In this document: in pieces, positions 9,066 to 18,368 of the stretch
How positions within the stretch are numbered: the stretch's first letter is position 1
Layout of the letters: every line of letters starts with the position of its first letter
Translations under genes and position numbers: made by a program
Assembly (NCBI RefSeq): GCF_030815415.1
Contig: NZ_JAUSWW010000001.1
Location: forward strand, 2,542,001-2,606,000
Reading direction: 5' to 3'
Origin: Streptomyces canus
GTDB taxonomy: Bacteria; Actinomycetota; Actinomycetes; Streptomycetales; Streptomycetaceae
DNA: 64,000 nt
Notes under the pieces: model-generated
Told to the model about the DNA's origin: nothing
What the model saw: only the letters and a program-made list of their open reading frames with translations
Database searches by the model: none

Positions 9066-10151
9066 GTGAGTCAGCGCAAGGCTTCGGGCGACGCCGGACG
9101 GGCCACCATCCGGGACGTCGCGGAGCAGGCGGGCGTCTCCGTCGCCAGCGTCTCCCGCGTCCTGTCGGGCAACTACCCGGTCTCGGAGGAACTGCGCCGC
9201 CGGGTGATGAAGGTGGTCGGGGACCTGGACTACGTCACCAACGCCCACGCCCGCTCCCTGGCCGGCGGCGGCACACCCACGGTGGCGATTCTCATCAACG
9301 ACATCACCGGCGCCGCGTTCGCCCATGTCGCGAGGGGTGTCGAGGGGGCCGCCACACTGCGGGGCTGGCTCTCGCTGGTCGGTACGACGGGTGACGACCC
9401 CGAGCGTGAGCTCGCGCTGGTCAACATGATGCGCCAGCAGGGCGTCGCCGCCGTGGTGCTGCTCGGCGGCGCCTACGACTACGACGAGTACCAGCTGCGC
9501 ATGGCCCGGTTCGCCCGCTCCCTGGACGCGGCCGGCTCCCGACTCGTACTGGTGGGCAGGCCGCCGCTGGAGGGCGACGTACCGGCGACGACGGTCGACT
9601 ACGACAACGAGGGCGGCGCGTACGCGATGGCCAGCCATCTGCTGTCCGCCGGGCACCGCAAGGTCCTGGTGCTGCCGGGACATGCCGAACTCACCACTGC
9701 ACAGGGCCGGTTGAAGGGGGCCCGGCGGGCCTTCGAGGCGTACGGCGTGCCCTTCGAGCCCAGCATGGTGCGGCACGGCTTCTACGACTACGAGCACGGC
9801 TACGACGCCGTCCAGGAGAGCCTGCGCGACGGGCTCGACTTCACCGCGGTGCTGGCCGGGACCGATGTGGTCGCCGCGGGTGCCATGCAGGCGCTGCGTG
9901 CGGCGGGGCTGCGGGTGCCGGAGGACGTGTCGATCGTCGGGTACGACGACATTCCCCTCGCGTCCCAGCTCACGCCCCAGCTGACCACCGTGCATGTGCC
10001 GTACGAGGAGATGGGCCGGGTCGCGCTGCGCGCGGTCGCCGACCGGCGCGAGGGGGGACCGGGCCGTCGTAAGGGCGACGGCGACCACCTCGTGCTGGGC
10101 ACCCATGTCGTCGTACGCAACTCCGTCCGACCCCCCGCCCCTCGCGTGTGA
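9066..10151 (+). CDS. LacI-family transcriptional regulator
   Basis: 361 aa from a GTG at 9066, with GAAGGAG 12 nt upstream. The N-terminal helix-turn-helix is clear (RDVAEQAGVSVASVSRVL, residues about 17-34), followed by a hinge and a periplasmic-binding-protein-like effector domain ending near residue 340. It sits between the hydroxyacid dehydrogenase and the second sugar importer. GAAA/TTTC palindromes occur directly downstream at 10172-10210, ahead of the importer. It most likely represses one or both neighbouring sugar operons until a sugar binds. Confidence 0.93.
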   Translation: MSQRKASGDAGRATIRDVAEQAGVSVASVSRVLSGNYPVSEELRRRVMKVVGDLDYVTNAHARSLAGGGTPTVAILINDITGAAFAHVARGVEGAATLRGWLSLVGTTGDDPERELALVNMMRQQGVAAVVLLGGAYDYDEYQLRMARFARSLDAAGSRLVLVGRPPLEGDVPATTVDYDNEGGAYAMASHLLSAGHRKVLVLPGHAELTTAQGRLKGARRAFEAYGVPFEPSMVRHGFYDYEHGYDAVQESLRDGLDFTAVLAGTDVVAAGAMQALRAAGLRVPEDVSIVGYDDIPLASQLTPQLTTVHVPYEEMGRVALRAVADRREGGPGRRKGDGDHLVLGTHVVVRNSVRPPAPRV

Positions 10152-10552
10152 TCCGCGCGAGCGGGCGGTCTGGAAGCGCTGTGAAAGCGATCGTTTCGTA
10201 AGCGTTTTCCAAAGGTTTTTTCGCGATCTCCCGGGGCCGGGCCCTTGGCTGCCCGGCCCTTGCACAGGCCGCTGTCCGCAGCCTCCGACCTGCACATACA
10301 GCTGAAGATCGACCGCCATCCGCAGGACACTCCGACATCACGCGACGGACAATCCGGCGTAACAAATTTCCGCGCACCTCTTGCTATGGACTGATCCGTC
10401 GTCCTACCGTCCCAGCAACCGCTTACTACATCTTCCGCTTGGCCGACCCCCCTCAACCGCGAGCCGCGGATTCCGGCCGCCGTTCCCGGCCTGCGCCCCC
10501 CGAGCCGCCGTCCTCGTTCCGAGACGCCCAACTTCCGAAGGAACACGGTCAG
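10152..10552. promoter_or_regulatory. 401-nt promoter region of the second sugar importer, with LacI-type operators at 10172-10210
   Basis: GAAAGCGATCGTTTC at 10183-10197 has GAAA/TTTC arms around a palindromic CGATCG. It is flanked by GGAAGCGCTGTG (10172) and by AAGCGTTTTCC (10200-10210), so two or three overlapping LacI-type boxes occur within 39 nt. A further half-site, CGCTTACTA, lies near 10430 and also occurs in the operator at 15499. The rest of the gap holds no gene that can be supported. Confidence 0.62.
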
Positions 10553-11887
10553 ATGAACTTCACCAGCCGCCGGAGAAGGTTCGCCCAAACCGCTGTCGCG
10601 GGTATCGCGCTGACAGGCCTGCTCGCCGCCTGTGGCGGGTCGGACTCCGGAGACGACACCGACTCCTCCGGCCCGGTCACCCTCGACTTCTGGGGCTGGG
10701 CCAACGGCCAGGAGGCCGTCGTGAAGGCGTTCAACGCCTCTCACAAGGACGTCCAGCTGAAGTACACGAAGATCACCGACCAGCTGACCATGCAGAAGCA
10801 GCTGAGCAACGCCGTCAAGGCCGAGAACGCTCCCTGTCTGCTGCAGAACACCGGCGAGTACGTGACCAGTTGGGTCGCGCAGGGCGCGCTGGCCGACATC
10901 TCGAAGTACGTGGAACCGAGCAAGAGCAAGTTCAACTCCGGTTCCTGGGCGACCGGTCAGGTGCAGGGCAAGACCTACGGCGTGCCCACGGCCTCGGCGC
11001 CCGCGTTCACGATCTACCGTACCGACATCTTCAAGAAGTACGGACTGAAGGCCCCGGCGACCTGGGACGACTTCATCGCCGCGGGCAAGGTCCTCAAGAA
11101 GCACGACATCAAGATCACCAACTACGCCGGTGAGGACCCCAGCACCCTGGAGGTGCTCGCCATGCAGGCGGGCGCCCACTGGTACGCCATCGACGGCAAC
11201 GCCTGGAAGGTGGACTTCCAGGACGAGGGCAGCCTGAAGGCCGCGAAGGTGATCCAGGAGATCATCGACAACGACCTCAACGCCAAGCTGTCCTTCGCCG
11301 ACTACGCGGCCGTGCAACGCAGCTTCGACAACGGTGACACCGCGACCCGGCAGATCTCCACCTGGCAGATGTCCGGCATGGTGCAGAACTTCACCAAGTC
11401 CTTCGGCGACTGGGCACTGTCCCCGTGGCCGACGTTCGCCGGGGAGGCGGCCAAGACCCCGGCGGGCACCAACCAGAGCGGCAACCTGACGCTGGTGTCC
11501 GAGCAGTGCGAGCACCAGGAGCAGGCCGCCGAGGCGGCGCTGTGGATGTCCACCGACACCGGCGCGGTCAAGACCATGGCCAGCCCGGAGACCGGCAGCG
11601 GGGTGATGCCGGCGCTGGCCGACAGTGACTCCTACGTGCCCGAGGCGATCTCCGAGAAGCTGCTCGGCAAGAACTACGAGCCGGCGCAGCAGATCGTGAA
11701 GGACAGCCTCGGCACCGTCACCACCGACTGGACCTTCGGCCCCAACTGGACCGCGATGTTCACCGAGTTGCAGAGCCAGTGGGGCAAGGTCGTCAGCAAG
11801 AAGCAGACGGTCACCGACCTCCTCGCCCACATGCAGGAGTGGACGGTCAAGGACCTGAAGTCGCGCGGCATCAACGTCAAGGGCTGA
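10553..11887 (+). CDS. Extracellular solute-binding lipoprotein of sugar ABC transporter
   Basis: 444 aa. The ATG at 10553 was chosen because it starts a clean signal peptide with an RRRR n-region and the lipobox LLAAC (Cys27), and GAAGGAA lies upstream. The mature protein begins with a Ser/Asp-rich linker and then a family-1 solute-binding fold (LDFWGWANGQEAVVKAFN). It leads an operon with two permeases and a GH43 enzyme, so it probably binds a xylo- or arabino-oligosaccharide. Regulation is probably by a LacI protein through the palindromes in the preceding gap. Confidence 0.9.
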   Translation: MNFTSRRRRFAQTAVAGIALTGLLAACGGSDSGDDTDSSGPVTLDFWGWANGQEAVVKAFNASHKDVQLKYTKITDQLTMQKQLSNAVKAENAPCLLQNTGEYVTSWVAQGALADISKYVEPSKSKFNSGSWATGQVQGKTYGVPTASAPAFTIYRTDIFKKYGLKAPATWDDFIAAGKVLKKHDIKITNYAGEDPSTLEVLAMQAGAHWYAIDGNAWKVDFQDEGSLKAAKVIQEIIDNDLNAKLSFADYAAVQRSFDNGDTATRQISTWQMSGMVQNFTKSFGDWALSPWPTFAGEAAKTPAGTNQSGNLTLVSEQCEHQEQAAEAALWMSTDTGAVKTMASPETGSGVMPALADSDSYVPEAISEKLLGKNYEPAQQIVKDSLGTVTTDWTFGPNWTAMFTELQSQWGKVVSKKQTVTDLLAHMQEWTVKDLKSRGINVKG

Positions 11888-11898
11888 GGCACACCCCG

Positions 11899-12783
11899 AT
11901 GATTCGCTCACTGCGCTGGAAGGGTGCCGCCTTCACGGTGCCCTTCCAGCTCGGCTTCGTGTTCCTGTATCTGCTGCCGATCGGCTACGCCGTCTACCAG
12001 TCGATGTACCGCTCGCAGTCCTCCGGTCTGGGCCTGGGCGGCACCACCGACGAGTTCTCCGGCTTCGACAACTACCAACAGGGCCTGACGGACTCGAAGT
12101 TCATGGGCTCCGTACTGCGGGTGGTGGTCTTCGCCCTGGTGCAGATCCCGGTGATGCTGCTGATCAGCCTGGCGCTGGCACTGCTCCTGGACGCGGTGAC
12201 GGCCAAGATGGCCGGCAAGTTCCGGATCATGCTGCTGGTGCCGTACATGATCCCCGGGGTGGTCGCGGCGATCGTGTGGATCAACGTGTACAGCCCGGAT
12301 GTCGGCCCGCTCACCCCGCTCGGCGACTTCTTCGGCTTCCACTGGAACTTCTTCTCGCCGTCGATGGTGTGGCCGTCCATCGGCAACCTGCTGACCTGGC
12401 ACGGCATCGGCTACAACATGGTGATCATCTACGCGGCGCTGCAAGGCGTGCCGCGTGAGCTGTTCGAGGCAGCGCGTCTCGACGGCGCCTCCGAGTGGCG
12501 GATCGCGCTCAATATCAAGATCCCGTTCGTGCGGGGGGCGTTGGTGCTGACCGGCATGCTCTCGATCATCCAGATGCTGCAGATCTTCAACGAACCGGCG
12601 CTGTTCCGGAACATCACCCCGGAGACGGTCGACGACAGCTTCACTCCGATCATGATCATCTACAACCAGGCGTTCAACGCCGGGAACTACCACTACGCCG
12701 CGACCCTCTCGGTTCTGCTCGCACTGATCCTCGGTGTCGCCTCCTTCCTCTTCTACCGGCTCACTTCGAGGGAGGCCGACTGA
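11899..12783 (+). CDS. Sugar ABC transporter permease, MalF type
   Basis: 294 aa from the ATG 11 nt after the binding-protein stop. Six membrane spans are visible, starting at FTVPFQLGFVFLYLL. The EAA loop reads FEAARLDGASEWRIA. Its stop codon overlaps the next start by one base (TGATG), indicating coupled translation with the MalG-type partner. It forms one half of the membrane channel of the second CUT1-family importer. No ATPase is encoded nearby. Confidence 0.9.
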   Translation: MIRSLRWKGAAFTVPFQLGFVFLYLLPIGYAVYQSMYRSQSSGLGLGGTTDEFSGFDNYQQGLTDSKFMGSVLRVVVFALVQIPVMLLISLALALLLDAVTAKMAGKFRIMLLVPYMIPGVVAAIVWINVYSPDVGPLTPLGDFFGFHWNFFSPSMVWPSIGNLLTWHGIGYNMVIIYAALQGVPRELFEAARLDGASEWRIALNIKIPFVRGALVLTGMLSIIQMLQIFNEPALFRNITPETVDDSFTPIMIIYNQAFNAGNYHYAATLSVLLALILGVASFLFYRLTSREAD

Positions 12784-13688
12784 TGACCCTCACCGAAGAG
12801 CGCGCGGGCACCCGCACCGTCCGCCGTCTCAACCGCCCCGACCCGGCGGCCCGTTCGCGCGGCGGCCAGCGGTTCCTGCTCGTCGGCCTGACCCTGGCGA
12901 GCGTCTACAGCCTGTTCCCGGTGTGGTGGCTGATCGTCGCCGCCACCAAGGACCGCACGGGCCTGTACCAGTCCAACGGTCTGTGGTTCTCCGGCTGGCA
13001 CCTGTGGGACAACCTGCACCAGGTGTTCACCTACGACGACGGCATCTTCCTGCGCTGGACGTTCAACTCGTTCCTGTACGCCGGTGTCGGCTCCCTCGGC
13101 GGCACACTGATCGCCCTCGCGACGGGCTACGGCCTGGCCCGCTTCGACTTCCCGGGCCGCAACCTGGTGTTCGCGAGCGTGGTCGGCTCGTTCCTGATCC
13201 CGCTCGCCCTGCTGACCCTGCCGCTGTATCTGCTGTTCTCGGAGATCGGCCTGGTCGACACGCCCTGGGCGATGCTGATCCCCTGCCTGATCAACCCGTT
13301 CAGCGTGTACCTCGCCAAGGTGTATACAGAAGCCACCATTCCGTACGAGCTTCTGGAGGCCGCTCGTATCGACGGCGCCGGCGAGCTGCGGATCTTCTTC
13401 AGCATCGTGCTGCGGATGATGACGACGGGCGGCGCGACGGTCTTCCTGCTCGCCTTCGTGAACACCTGGAACGCCTTCTTCCTCCCCCTCACCGTGCTGC
13501 GCGGCCAGGAGAACTGGACCCTGAACCTGGGCCTGTACAACTGGTCCGGCAAGCGCGCGGAGTCCGGCGTCGACCTCACCAGCCTGGTGCTGACCGGCGC
13601 CCTGCTGTCCATCATCCCGATGGCGATCATGATGGTCGCGATGCGCCGCTACTGGCGGACGGGCGTGACCATGGGGGCCCTCAAGTGA
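12783..13688 (+). CDS. Carbohydrate ABC transporter permease, MalG type
   Basis: 301 aa. The start ATG shares a base with the stop of the MalF-type gene. Six hydrophobic segments are present and the EAA loop is LEAARIDGAGELRIF. It completes the importer. The GH43 gene begins 22 nt downstream, so transport and intracellular hydrolysis are probably co-expressed. The N-terminal 30 residues are basic and cytoplasmic. Confidence 0.9.
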   Translation: MTLTEERAGTRTVRRLNRPDPAARSRGGQRFLLVGLTLASVYSLFPVWWLIVAATKDRTGLYQSNGLWFSGWHLWDNLHQVFTYDDGIFLRWTFNSFLYAGVGSLGGTLIALATGYGLARFDFPGRNLVFASVVGSFLIPLALLTLPLYLLFSEIGLVDTPWAMLIPCLINPFSVYLAKVYTEATIPYELLEAARIDGAGELRIFFSIVLRMMTTGGATVFLLAFVNTWNAFFLPLTVLRGQENWTLNLGLYNWSGKRAESGVDLTSLVLTGALLSIIPMAIMMVAMRRYWRTGVTMGALK

Positions 13689-13710
13689 CCGTCGCACCAG
13701 GAGCTTTGAC

Positions 13711-15459
13711 GTGACCTTGCTGCACAACCCGGTCCTCCGCGGCTTCGCCCCCGACCCCTCACTGGTCCGGGTCGGCGACTGGTACCACGTGGCGACCAGT
13801 TCCTTCGAGTGGTTCCCCACCATCCCGATCCACCGCTCCCGCGACCTCGCCCACTGGGAGTACGCGGGCCACGTCCGCGGCGCCGTCCCCGGCGACTCGC
13901 TGGCCGGCGTCCCCGACTCGGGCGGCGTCTGGGCACCGTCGCTGAGCTGGGACGGCGAACGGTTCTGGGTCGTGTACTCGATCGTCCGCTCGGTCGGCAC
14001 GCCCTACTTCGACGTGGACACCTACGTCAGTACGGCGACGGGCCCGGCCGGCGAGTGGGCGGCCCCGCGCCGCGTCGCGAGCCACGGCTTCGACCCGGCG
14101 CTGTACCACGCCGAGGACGGCCGGCTGTGGCTCCTCAACCTCCAGAACGACTGCCGCCCCGGCGGACAGCGCTTCGCCGGCATCGTGGCGACCGAGCTGG
14201 ACCGCGAGACCCTGACCCCCGTCGGCGACACCCACCTGCTGCTCCAGCACGGACGGCTCGTCGAGGGGCCGAAGCTGCTGCGGCGGGAGGGCTGGTACTA
14301 CCTGGTGCTGGCGGAGGGCGGCACCGGTTTCGAACACGGGGTGCTCGTCGCGCGCAGCCGTGCGCTGACCGGCCCGTACGAGGTCGACGAGCGGCCGCTG
14401 CTGACGACCCGGGACGACCCGACGGTGCCGTTGCAGAAGGCGGGGCACGGGGAGCTGGTCCAGACGCCGGGCGGCGACTGGGTGTTGAGCCATCTCGCCG
14501 CCAGGCCGTTGCATACCGTCGACGGCCGACGGTGCCCGCTCGGGCGGGAGACCGCGATCCAGGCGGTGGTGTGGGACGGGGAGGGGTGGCCGAGGCTGCG
14601 GGACGGTGGGCACCATCCAGCGGTGGAAGTCGACGTACGACTGCATACAGTCGACCTCTCGCCGGATAGGTCCGACCCGGCGCATACAGTCGGCGCGCCG
14701 TCGTATACCGGCGACGGTCCGGCGCCCACGGTCGACCGTCCATTGCATACACCGACCTCGCACCCCACGGCCACAGCCCCCGACTCGGACCCCGACTCCG
14801 ACCCGGACTGCGACCCCGGCTCCGCCCCCACCCCCGGCTCCCGCCTCGCCTGGCCCTGGAGCACCCTGCGCGCCTACGCCGACCCGTCCTGGGCCGACGC
14901 CGCGACCCGCCCCGGCTGGATCCGCCTGCGCGGTCGGCACGGCCCGGAGTCCTGTTGGGCGCACAGCCTGCTCGCCCAACGCGTCACCGAGCACCGCGCG
15001 GAGGCCGAGGTCACCGTCGAGGCGCGGCCGGGCACGTTCACGCAGGCCGCCGGTCTCGTGCTCTGGTACAACACCGAGGCCTATCTGAGCCTGGACCTGA
15101 CGTGGGCGGAGCCGGAGGGCGAGGGACAGCACGGGCAGCAGTGGAGGGGCGGTGGCCGTACCGTGCTCAGCCTCGTCGAACGGGAGGAATCCGGGACCCG
15201 ACAGGTGGCCGCCGTCGATGTGGACGCGGGCGCGCCGCTCACTCTCGGGGTGACGGTCGAAGGCGCGGAAGCGCGGTTCTGGTATGTCCGGGGCGGCGTG
15301 CGTACACCGGTCGGCGGGCCGCTCGACTTCAGCAAGCTCTCCGACGACCACGGTTCCAGGCTCCGTTTCACCGGAGCGATGGCCGGCATCCACGCCGTGG
15401 ACCTCGTCGACGCGGCGTTCACCGCCGATTTCACGGGATTTCGCCTGACCTGCCGGTAG
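13711..15459 (+). CDS. Glycoside hydrolase family 43 (beta-xylosidase/arabinofuranosidase type)
   Basis: 582 aa from a GTG with CAGGAGC upstream. There is no signal peptide, so it probably acts in the cytoplasm on imported oligosaccharides. Residues 1-290 are a five-bladed GH43 propeller. FAPDPSLVRVGDWYH near residue 10-24 carries the base Asp, and EGPKLL near 186 is a good candidate for the general-acid Glu. Residues of about 385-582 form the beta-sandwich typical of the beta-xylosidase subgroup. Between them lies an unusual low-complexity linker with repeated HTVD units and an Asp/Pro/Ser run, encoded by degenerate DNA repeats (14511-14756). It is the last gene of the importer operon. Confidence 0.87.
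   Translation: MTLLHNPVLRGFAPDPSLVRVGDWYHVATSSFEWFPTIPIHRSRDLAHWEYAGHVRGAVPGDSLAGVPDSGGVWAPSLSWDGERFWVVYSIVRSVGTPYFDVDTYVSTATGPAGEWAAPRRVASHGFDPALYHAEDGRLWLLNLQNDCRPGGQRFAGIVATELDRETLTPVGDTHLLLQHGRLVEGPKLLRREGWYYLVLAEGGTGFEHGVLVARSRALTGPYEVDERPLLTTRDDPTVPLQKAGHGELVQTPGGDWVLSHLAARPLHTVDGRRCPLGRETAIQAVVWDGEGWPRLRDGGHHPAVEVDVRLHTVDLSPDRSDPAHTVGAPSYTGDGPAPTVDRPLHTPTSHPTATAPDSDPDSDPDCDPGSAPTPGSRLAWPWSTLRAYADPSWADAATRPGWIRLRGRHGPESCWAHSLLAQRVTEHRAEAEVTVEARPGTFTQAAGLVLWYNTEAYLSLDLTWAEPEGEGQHGQQWRGGGRTVLSLVEREESGTRQVAAVDVDAGAPLTLGVTVEGAEARFWYVRGGVRTPVGGPLDFSKLSDDHGSRLRFTGAMAGIHAVDLVDAAFTADFTGFRLTCR
14511..14756 (+). repeat. Degenerate GCATACNGTCGAC repeats inside the GH43 gene
   Basis: Related 12-13-mers occur at 14511, 14643, 14682, 14703 and 14745 (GCATACCGTCGAC, GCATACAGTCGAC, GCATACAGTCGG, GTATACCGGCGAC, GCATACACCGAC). 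They encode HTVD-like units in the linker between the catalytic and C-terminal domains. The spacing is irregular, so this is not a simple tandem array. Confidence 0.65.
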
Positions 15460-15498
15460 CTCTCGGCCCCTTTCCGACTTTCCCCGGCGAACCTAGGG

Positions 15499-15514
15499 TA
15501 GGAAGCGCTTACTA
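15499..15514. promoter_or_regulatory. Candidate LacI-type operator upstream of second LacI gene
   Basis: TAGGAAGCGCTTACTA is a 16-bp palindrome with one mismatched pair around AGCGCT, 58 nt before the regulator start at 15572. It is a textbook LacI-type operator shape and suggests autoregulation. The half CGCTTACTA also occurs near 10430. Confidence 0.6.
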
Positions 15515-15571
15515 TCCGCCTTGGTCGATAACTTTCCATGGCCCTCGGGCGGGCCGGAGAGGTGGTTCCCG

Positions 15572-16615
15572 ATGGTCCGTACGGGGAGTGCGAGTGTGGC
15601 GGCCGGGCCGACGCTGGCAGTCGTGGCCCGGGAGGCGGGGGTGTCCGTGCCCACCGCCTCCAAAGTCGTCAACGGCCGGGAGGACGTCGCACCCGAGACC
15701 CGCCGCCGCGTCACCGAGGCACTGGACCGGCTGGGCTATGTCCGCAGACCCCGCTTCGACGCGGCGAAGCCGCCGGCGCTGGTCGACCTCGTCGTGCACT
15801 CGCTCAACAGCTCCTGGTCGGGGGCGGTGCTGCACGGTGTGGAGGAGGCCGCTCACGACGCGGGCCTGGAGGTGGTGGTGTCGGCAGGGCTGACCCGCCA
15901 GCGGTGCGGCCGGCCGGAGCGGGGCTGGCTGGACAAGCTCATCGCCCGTGGTTCGTCAGGGGTGTTGTTCAACCTGGCCGAGCTGACGCCCTCCCAGTAC
16001 GCGTGGCTGGAGCAGCACCGCATCCCGTTCGTGATGATCGACCCCGTGGTGGAACCGCCGACGGGCGTGGTGTCGGTGGGCGCGGCGAACTGGCAGGGCG
16101 GGATGGCCGCGACCGAGCATCTGCTGGCGCTGGGCCATGAGCGGATCGCGGTGATCGCCGGGAACCGGCGCAAGATGTGCAGCACCGCCCGGGTGGCGGG
16201 CTACCGTTCGGCGCTCGCGTCGGCGGGGGTGCGGCAGCGGCCGGAGTACGTACGCCACGCCGGGTTCGACGAGTCCGTCGCCCGCGAACGCATGCGGGAA
16301 CTCCTCGACCTTCCCGAGCCGCCCACCGCCGTCTTCGTCTGCTCCGACCGGATGGCGCTCGGCGTCTACGAGGCCCTGGCGGAACGGGGGTTGAGCATCC
16401 CGGACGACATCAGCGTCGTCGGCTTCGACGACCTCCCGGAGGCCCGCTGGGCCAGCCCTGCCCTCACCACCGTCCGCCAGCCGCTGTCGGAAATGGCGGC
16501 GACGGCGACACGGCTGCTGGTGCGGATGATGGAGGGGAAGCGGCCGGAGGGGACGCGGACGGAGTTGTCGACGCGGTTGGTGGAGCGGGCGAGTACGGGG
16601 CGGCCGCGGGGGTAG
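15572..16615 (+). CDS. LacI-family transcriptional regulator
   Basis: 347 aa. The ATG at 15572 (preceded by GAGAGG) is favoured over an upstream TTG at 15521, because the latter adds only a non-conserved leader. The N-terminal helix-turn-helix reads VAREAGVSVPTASKVV, followed by an effector-binding domain that ends with the usual dimerisation segment. The gene follows the GH43 enzyme and its own upstream palindrome at 15499, so it is a second candidate repressor of the xylan-type operon. Which LacI protein controls which operon cannot be told from sequence. Confidence 0.9.
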   Translation: MVRTGSASVAAGPTLAVVAREAGVSVPTASKVVNGREDVAPETRRRVTEALDRLGYVRRPRFDAAKPPALVDLVVHSLNSSWSGAVLHGVEEAAHDAGLEVVVSAGLTRQRCGRPERGWLDKLIARGSSGVLFNLAELTPSQYAWLEQHRIPFVMIDPVVEPPTGVVSVGAANWQGGMAATEHLLALGHERIAVIAGNRRKMCSTARVAGYRSALASAGVRQRPEYVRHAGFDESVARERMRELLDLPEPPTAVFVCSDRMALGVYEALAERGLSIPDDISVVGFDDLPEARWASPALTTVRQPLSEMAATATRLLVRMMEGKRPEGTRTELSTRLVERASTGRPRG

Positions 16616-16643
16616 GGCGGGTCGGCGGGGTCCTTACGGGGGC

Positions 16644-18305
16644 CTAGGTCGCCCGCCAGACCGTCACGTCCGCCATCAGGGAGCTCATTCCGGGTGTGTC
16701 CCACAGCGCGGTGTTCTTCACCTGGACCACGAGCAAGGCGATGTCTCCGGAGGGATGCTTGACGCAGAACTCGCTGCCGGCGGAGGCGGCGGCCAGCGGG
16801 AAGTCGTGGTAGATCTTGCCGCCCTCGTCCTCGGCCCCACCGAGGAGCCAACGGCAGTCCCCCAAGGTGGCACCCGGTTCCTCGGCGATGGACTGGACGA
16901 TCAAGCTGTCGTCGCTCGCCAGCGTACAACCGACGTCTTCGCAGGTGAAGCGGACGTCACCCTTGCGGTCCTCACGGGTCGCCGGGCGTTTGCCGTCGTG
17001 GAGGTACAGGGAGTTCTTCTCGTTCAGCATCTGGGGCACGTCCGCCGATATCGCGCGAGGCTGCCCGGCGGACGTCGAGGCTGAGGAGGAACTCGACGCC
17101 TCTTCCGCCGCATCCTCGGCTTCCGTACCCGCCCCAGCCGACGCCGACGCCCCCGCCGCCCGCCCCGACACCGTCGCATCCGGCGTCGAGGAAGACGTAG
17201 TCGGACCCCGCCCCTCGGCCCCGTCCGCCCCTCCCCCGACCTTCCACACCAGCCCCGTCACCAGCAGCGCGCCCGCGGCCACAACCCCGCCCGCGATCAG
17301 CGCCGTACGACGTCGACGGCCCCGGCGCTGCTCCGGCACCGCCGGTACCGTCGCCCGCGCCTCGGCAATCAGCGGCATCGTGTGCACCGGCGTCGGGTCG
17401 GGGACCGGGGCCGGGACGGTCACTTCGGGCCCCGTGATCTCCTGCCACACCGCCGGTCCGCCACCCGCGTCCGCGTCCCGGCCGAGCCGCTGCCGACACC
17501 ACTCGACGACCTCGGCGAGCGTGGCCCGCTCCTGAGGGTCTTTGGCGAGGCACCGCGTGAGCAGCGGTCGGAGCGGCTCGGGAAGGCGGGAAAGGTCGGG
17601 GTCGGAGTGGACGATCCGATAGAGGATGGTCGCCGAGGGGCCGTCCCCGTACAGCGGCGAGCCCAGGGCCGCGAACGCCGCCGTCTGGCCCAGCGCGAAG
17701 ACATCGGTCGCCGGTGTGATGTCGCCCGCGACCGCCTGCTCGGGGGCCATGAACTGGGGTGTGCCGACGGCGGCGCCGGTGGCCGTGTAGGCCGTGGTGT
17801 CGGCCGCCAGGGAGATCCCGAAGTCGATGACACGGGGGCCGTCGGCGGCCAGGAGCACGTTGGAGGGCTTCAGGTCCCGGTGGACGATTCCCTCGCCGTG
17901 GATGGCCTGGAGCGCCTCGGCCACGCCCGCCATCAGCCACAGCACCGCCGGTACCGGCAGCGGGCCGCGTCGGTGGACGGCTTCCGCCAGGGAGGGGCCG
18001 GGGATGTAGAGCGTGGCCAGCCAGGGCGGACGGGCGTCCGCGTCGGCGTCGATGAGCTCGGCGGTGTAGGCGCCCCGGACCCGGCGGGCCGCCTTGATCT
18101 CCCGGCCGAAGCGCCGCCGGAAATCCGGGTCGTCGGCCAGCTCCGGGCGTACCACCTTGATCGCCACCGGTCGGCCCCCCGCCGTGTGCGACAGATAGAC
18201 CCGACCCATGCCACCCGCCCCGAGCCGGGCGGCGAGACGGTAACCGGCCACCACGGGCGGATCGTCCACCTGAAGTGGCTGGAACACGTCAGCCGCGTTG
18301 TTCAC
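16644..18305 (-). CDS. Membrane-anchored serine/threonine protein kinase (PknB type)
   Basis: 553 aa from a GTG at 18305, chosen because GGGGGA lies just upstream; an ATG at 18350 would add 15 residues but has no ribosome site. Residues of about 25-285 form the kinase domain, with the glycine loop LGAGGMGRVY, AIKVV lysine, HRDLKPSN, DFG and APEQ motifs all intact, so it should be active. A Pro/Thr-rich linker and one membrane span (ALIAGGVVAAGALLVTGLVW) follow. The extracellular part of about 180 residues has several cysteines and no PASTA repeats, so it may be a distinct sensor. It is convergent with the LacI gene, and its target is unknown. Confidence 0.9.
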   Translation of the reverse strand: MNNAADVFQPLQVDDPPVVAGYRLAARLGAGGMGRVYLSHTAGGRPVAIKVVRPELADDPDFRRRFGREIKAARRVRGAYTAELIDADADARPPWLATLYIPGPSLAEAVHRRGPLPVPAVLWLMAGVAEALQAIHGEGIVHRDLKPSNVLLAADGPRVIDFGISLAADTTAYTATGAAVGTPQFMAPEQAVAGDITPATDVFALGQTAAFAALGSPLYGDGPSATILYRIVHSDPDLSRLPEPLRPLLTRCLAKDPQERATLAEVVEWCRQRLGRDADAGGGPAVWQEITGPEVTVPAPVPDPTPVHTMPLIAEARATVPAVPEQRRGRRRRTALIAGGVVAAGALLVTGLVWKVGGGADGAEGRGPTTSSSTPDATVSGRAAGASASAGAGTEAEDAAEEASSSSSASTSAGQPRAISADVPQMLNEKNSLYLHDGKRPATREDRKGDVRFTCEDVGCTLASDDSLIVQSIAEEPGATLGDCRWLLGGAEDEGGKIYHDFPLAAASAGSEFCVKHPSGDIALLVVQVKNTALWDTPGMSSLMADVTVWRAT

Positions 18306-18368
18306 CTGTCCCCCTGCTCCCCTGATCCCCTGTCGCGCCGATCCGATCATTCGTGCGACGGCAGAAGC

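Noticed and set aside
10381..11133. 250-aa plus-strand frame overlapping the second binding-protein gene
   Set aside because: Out of frame with a clear lipoprotein gene on the same strand; Arg/Gly-rich composition.
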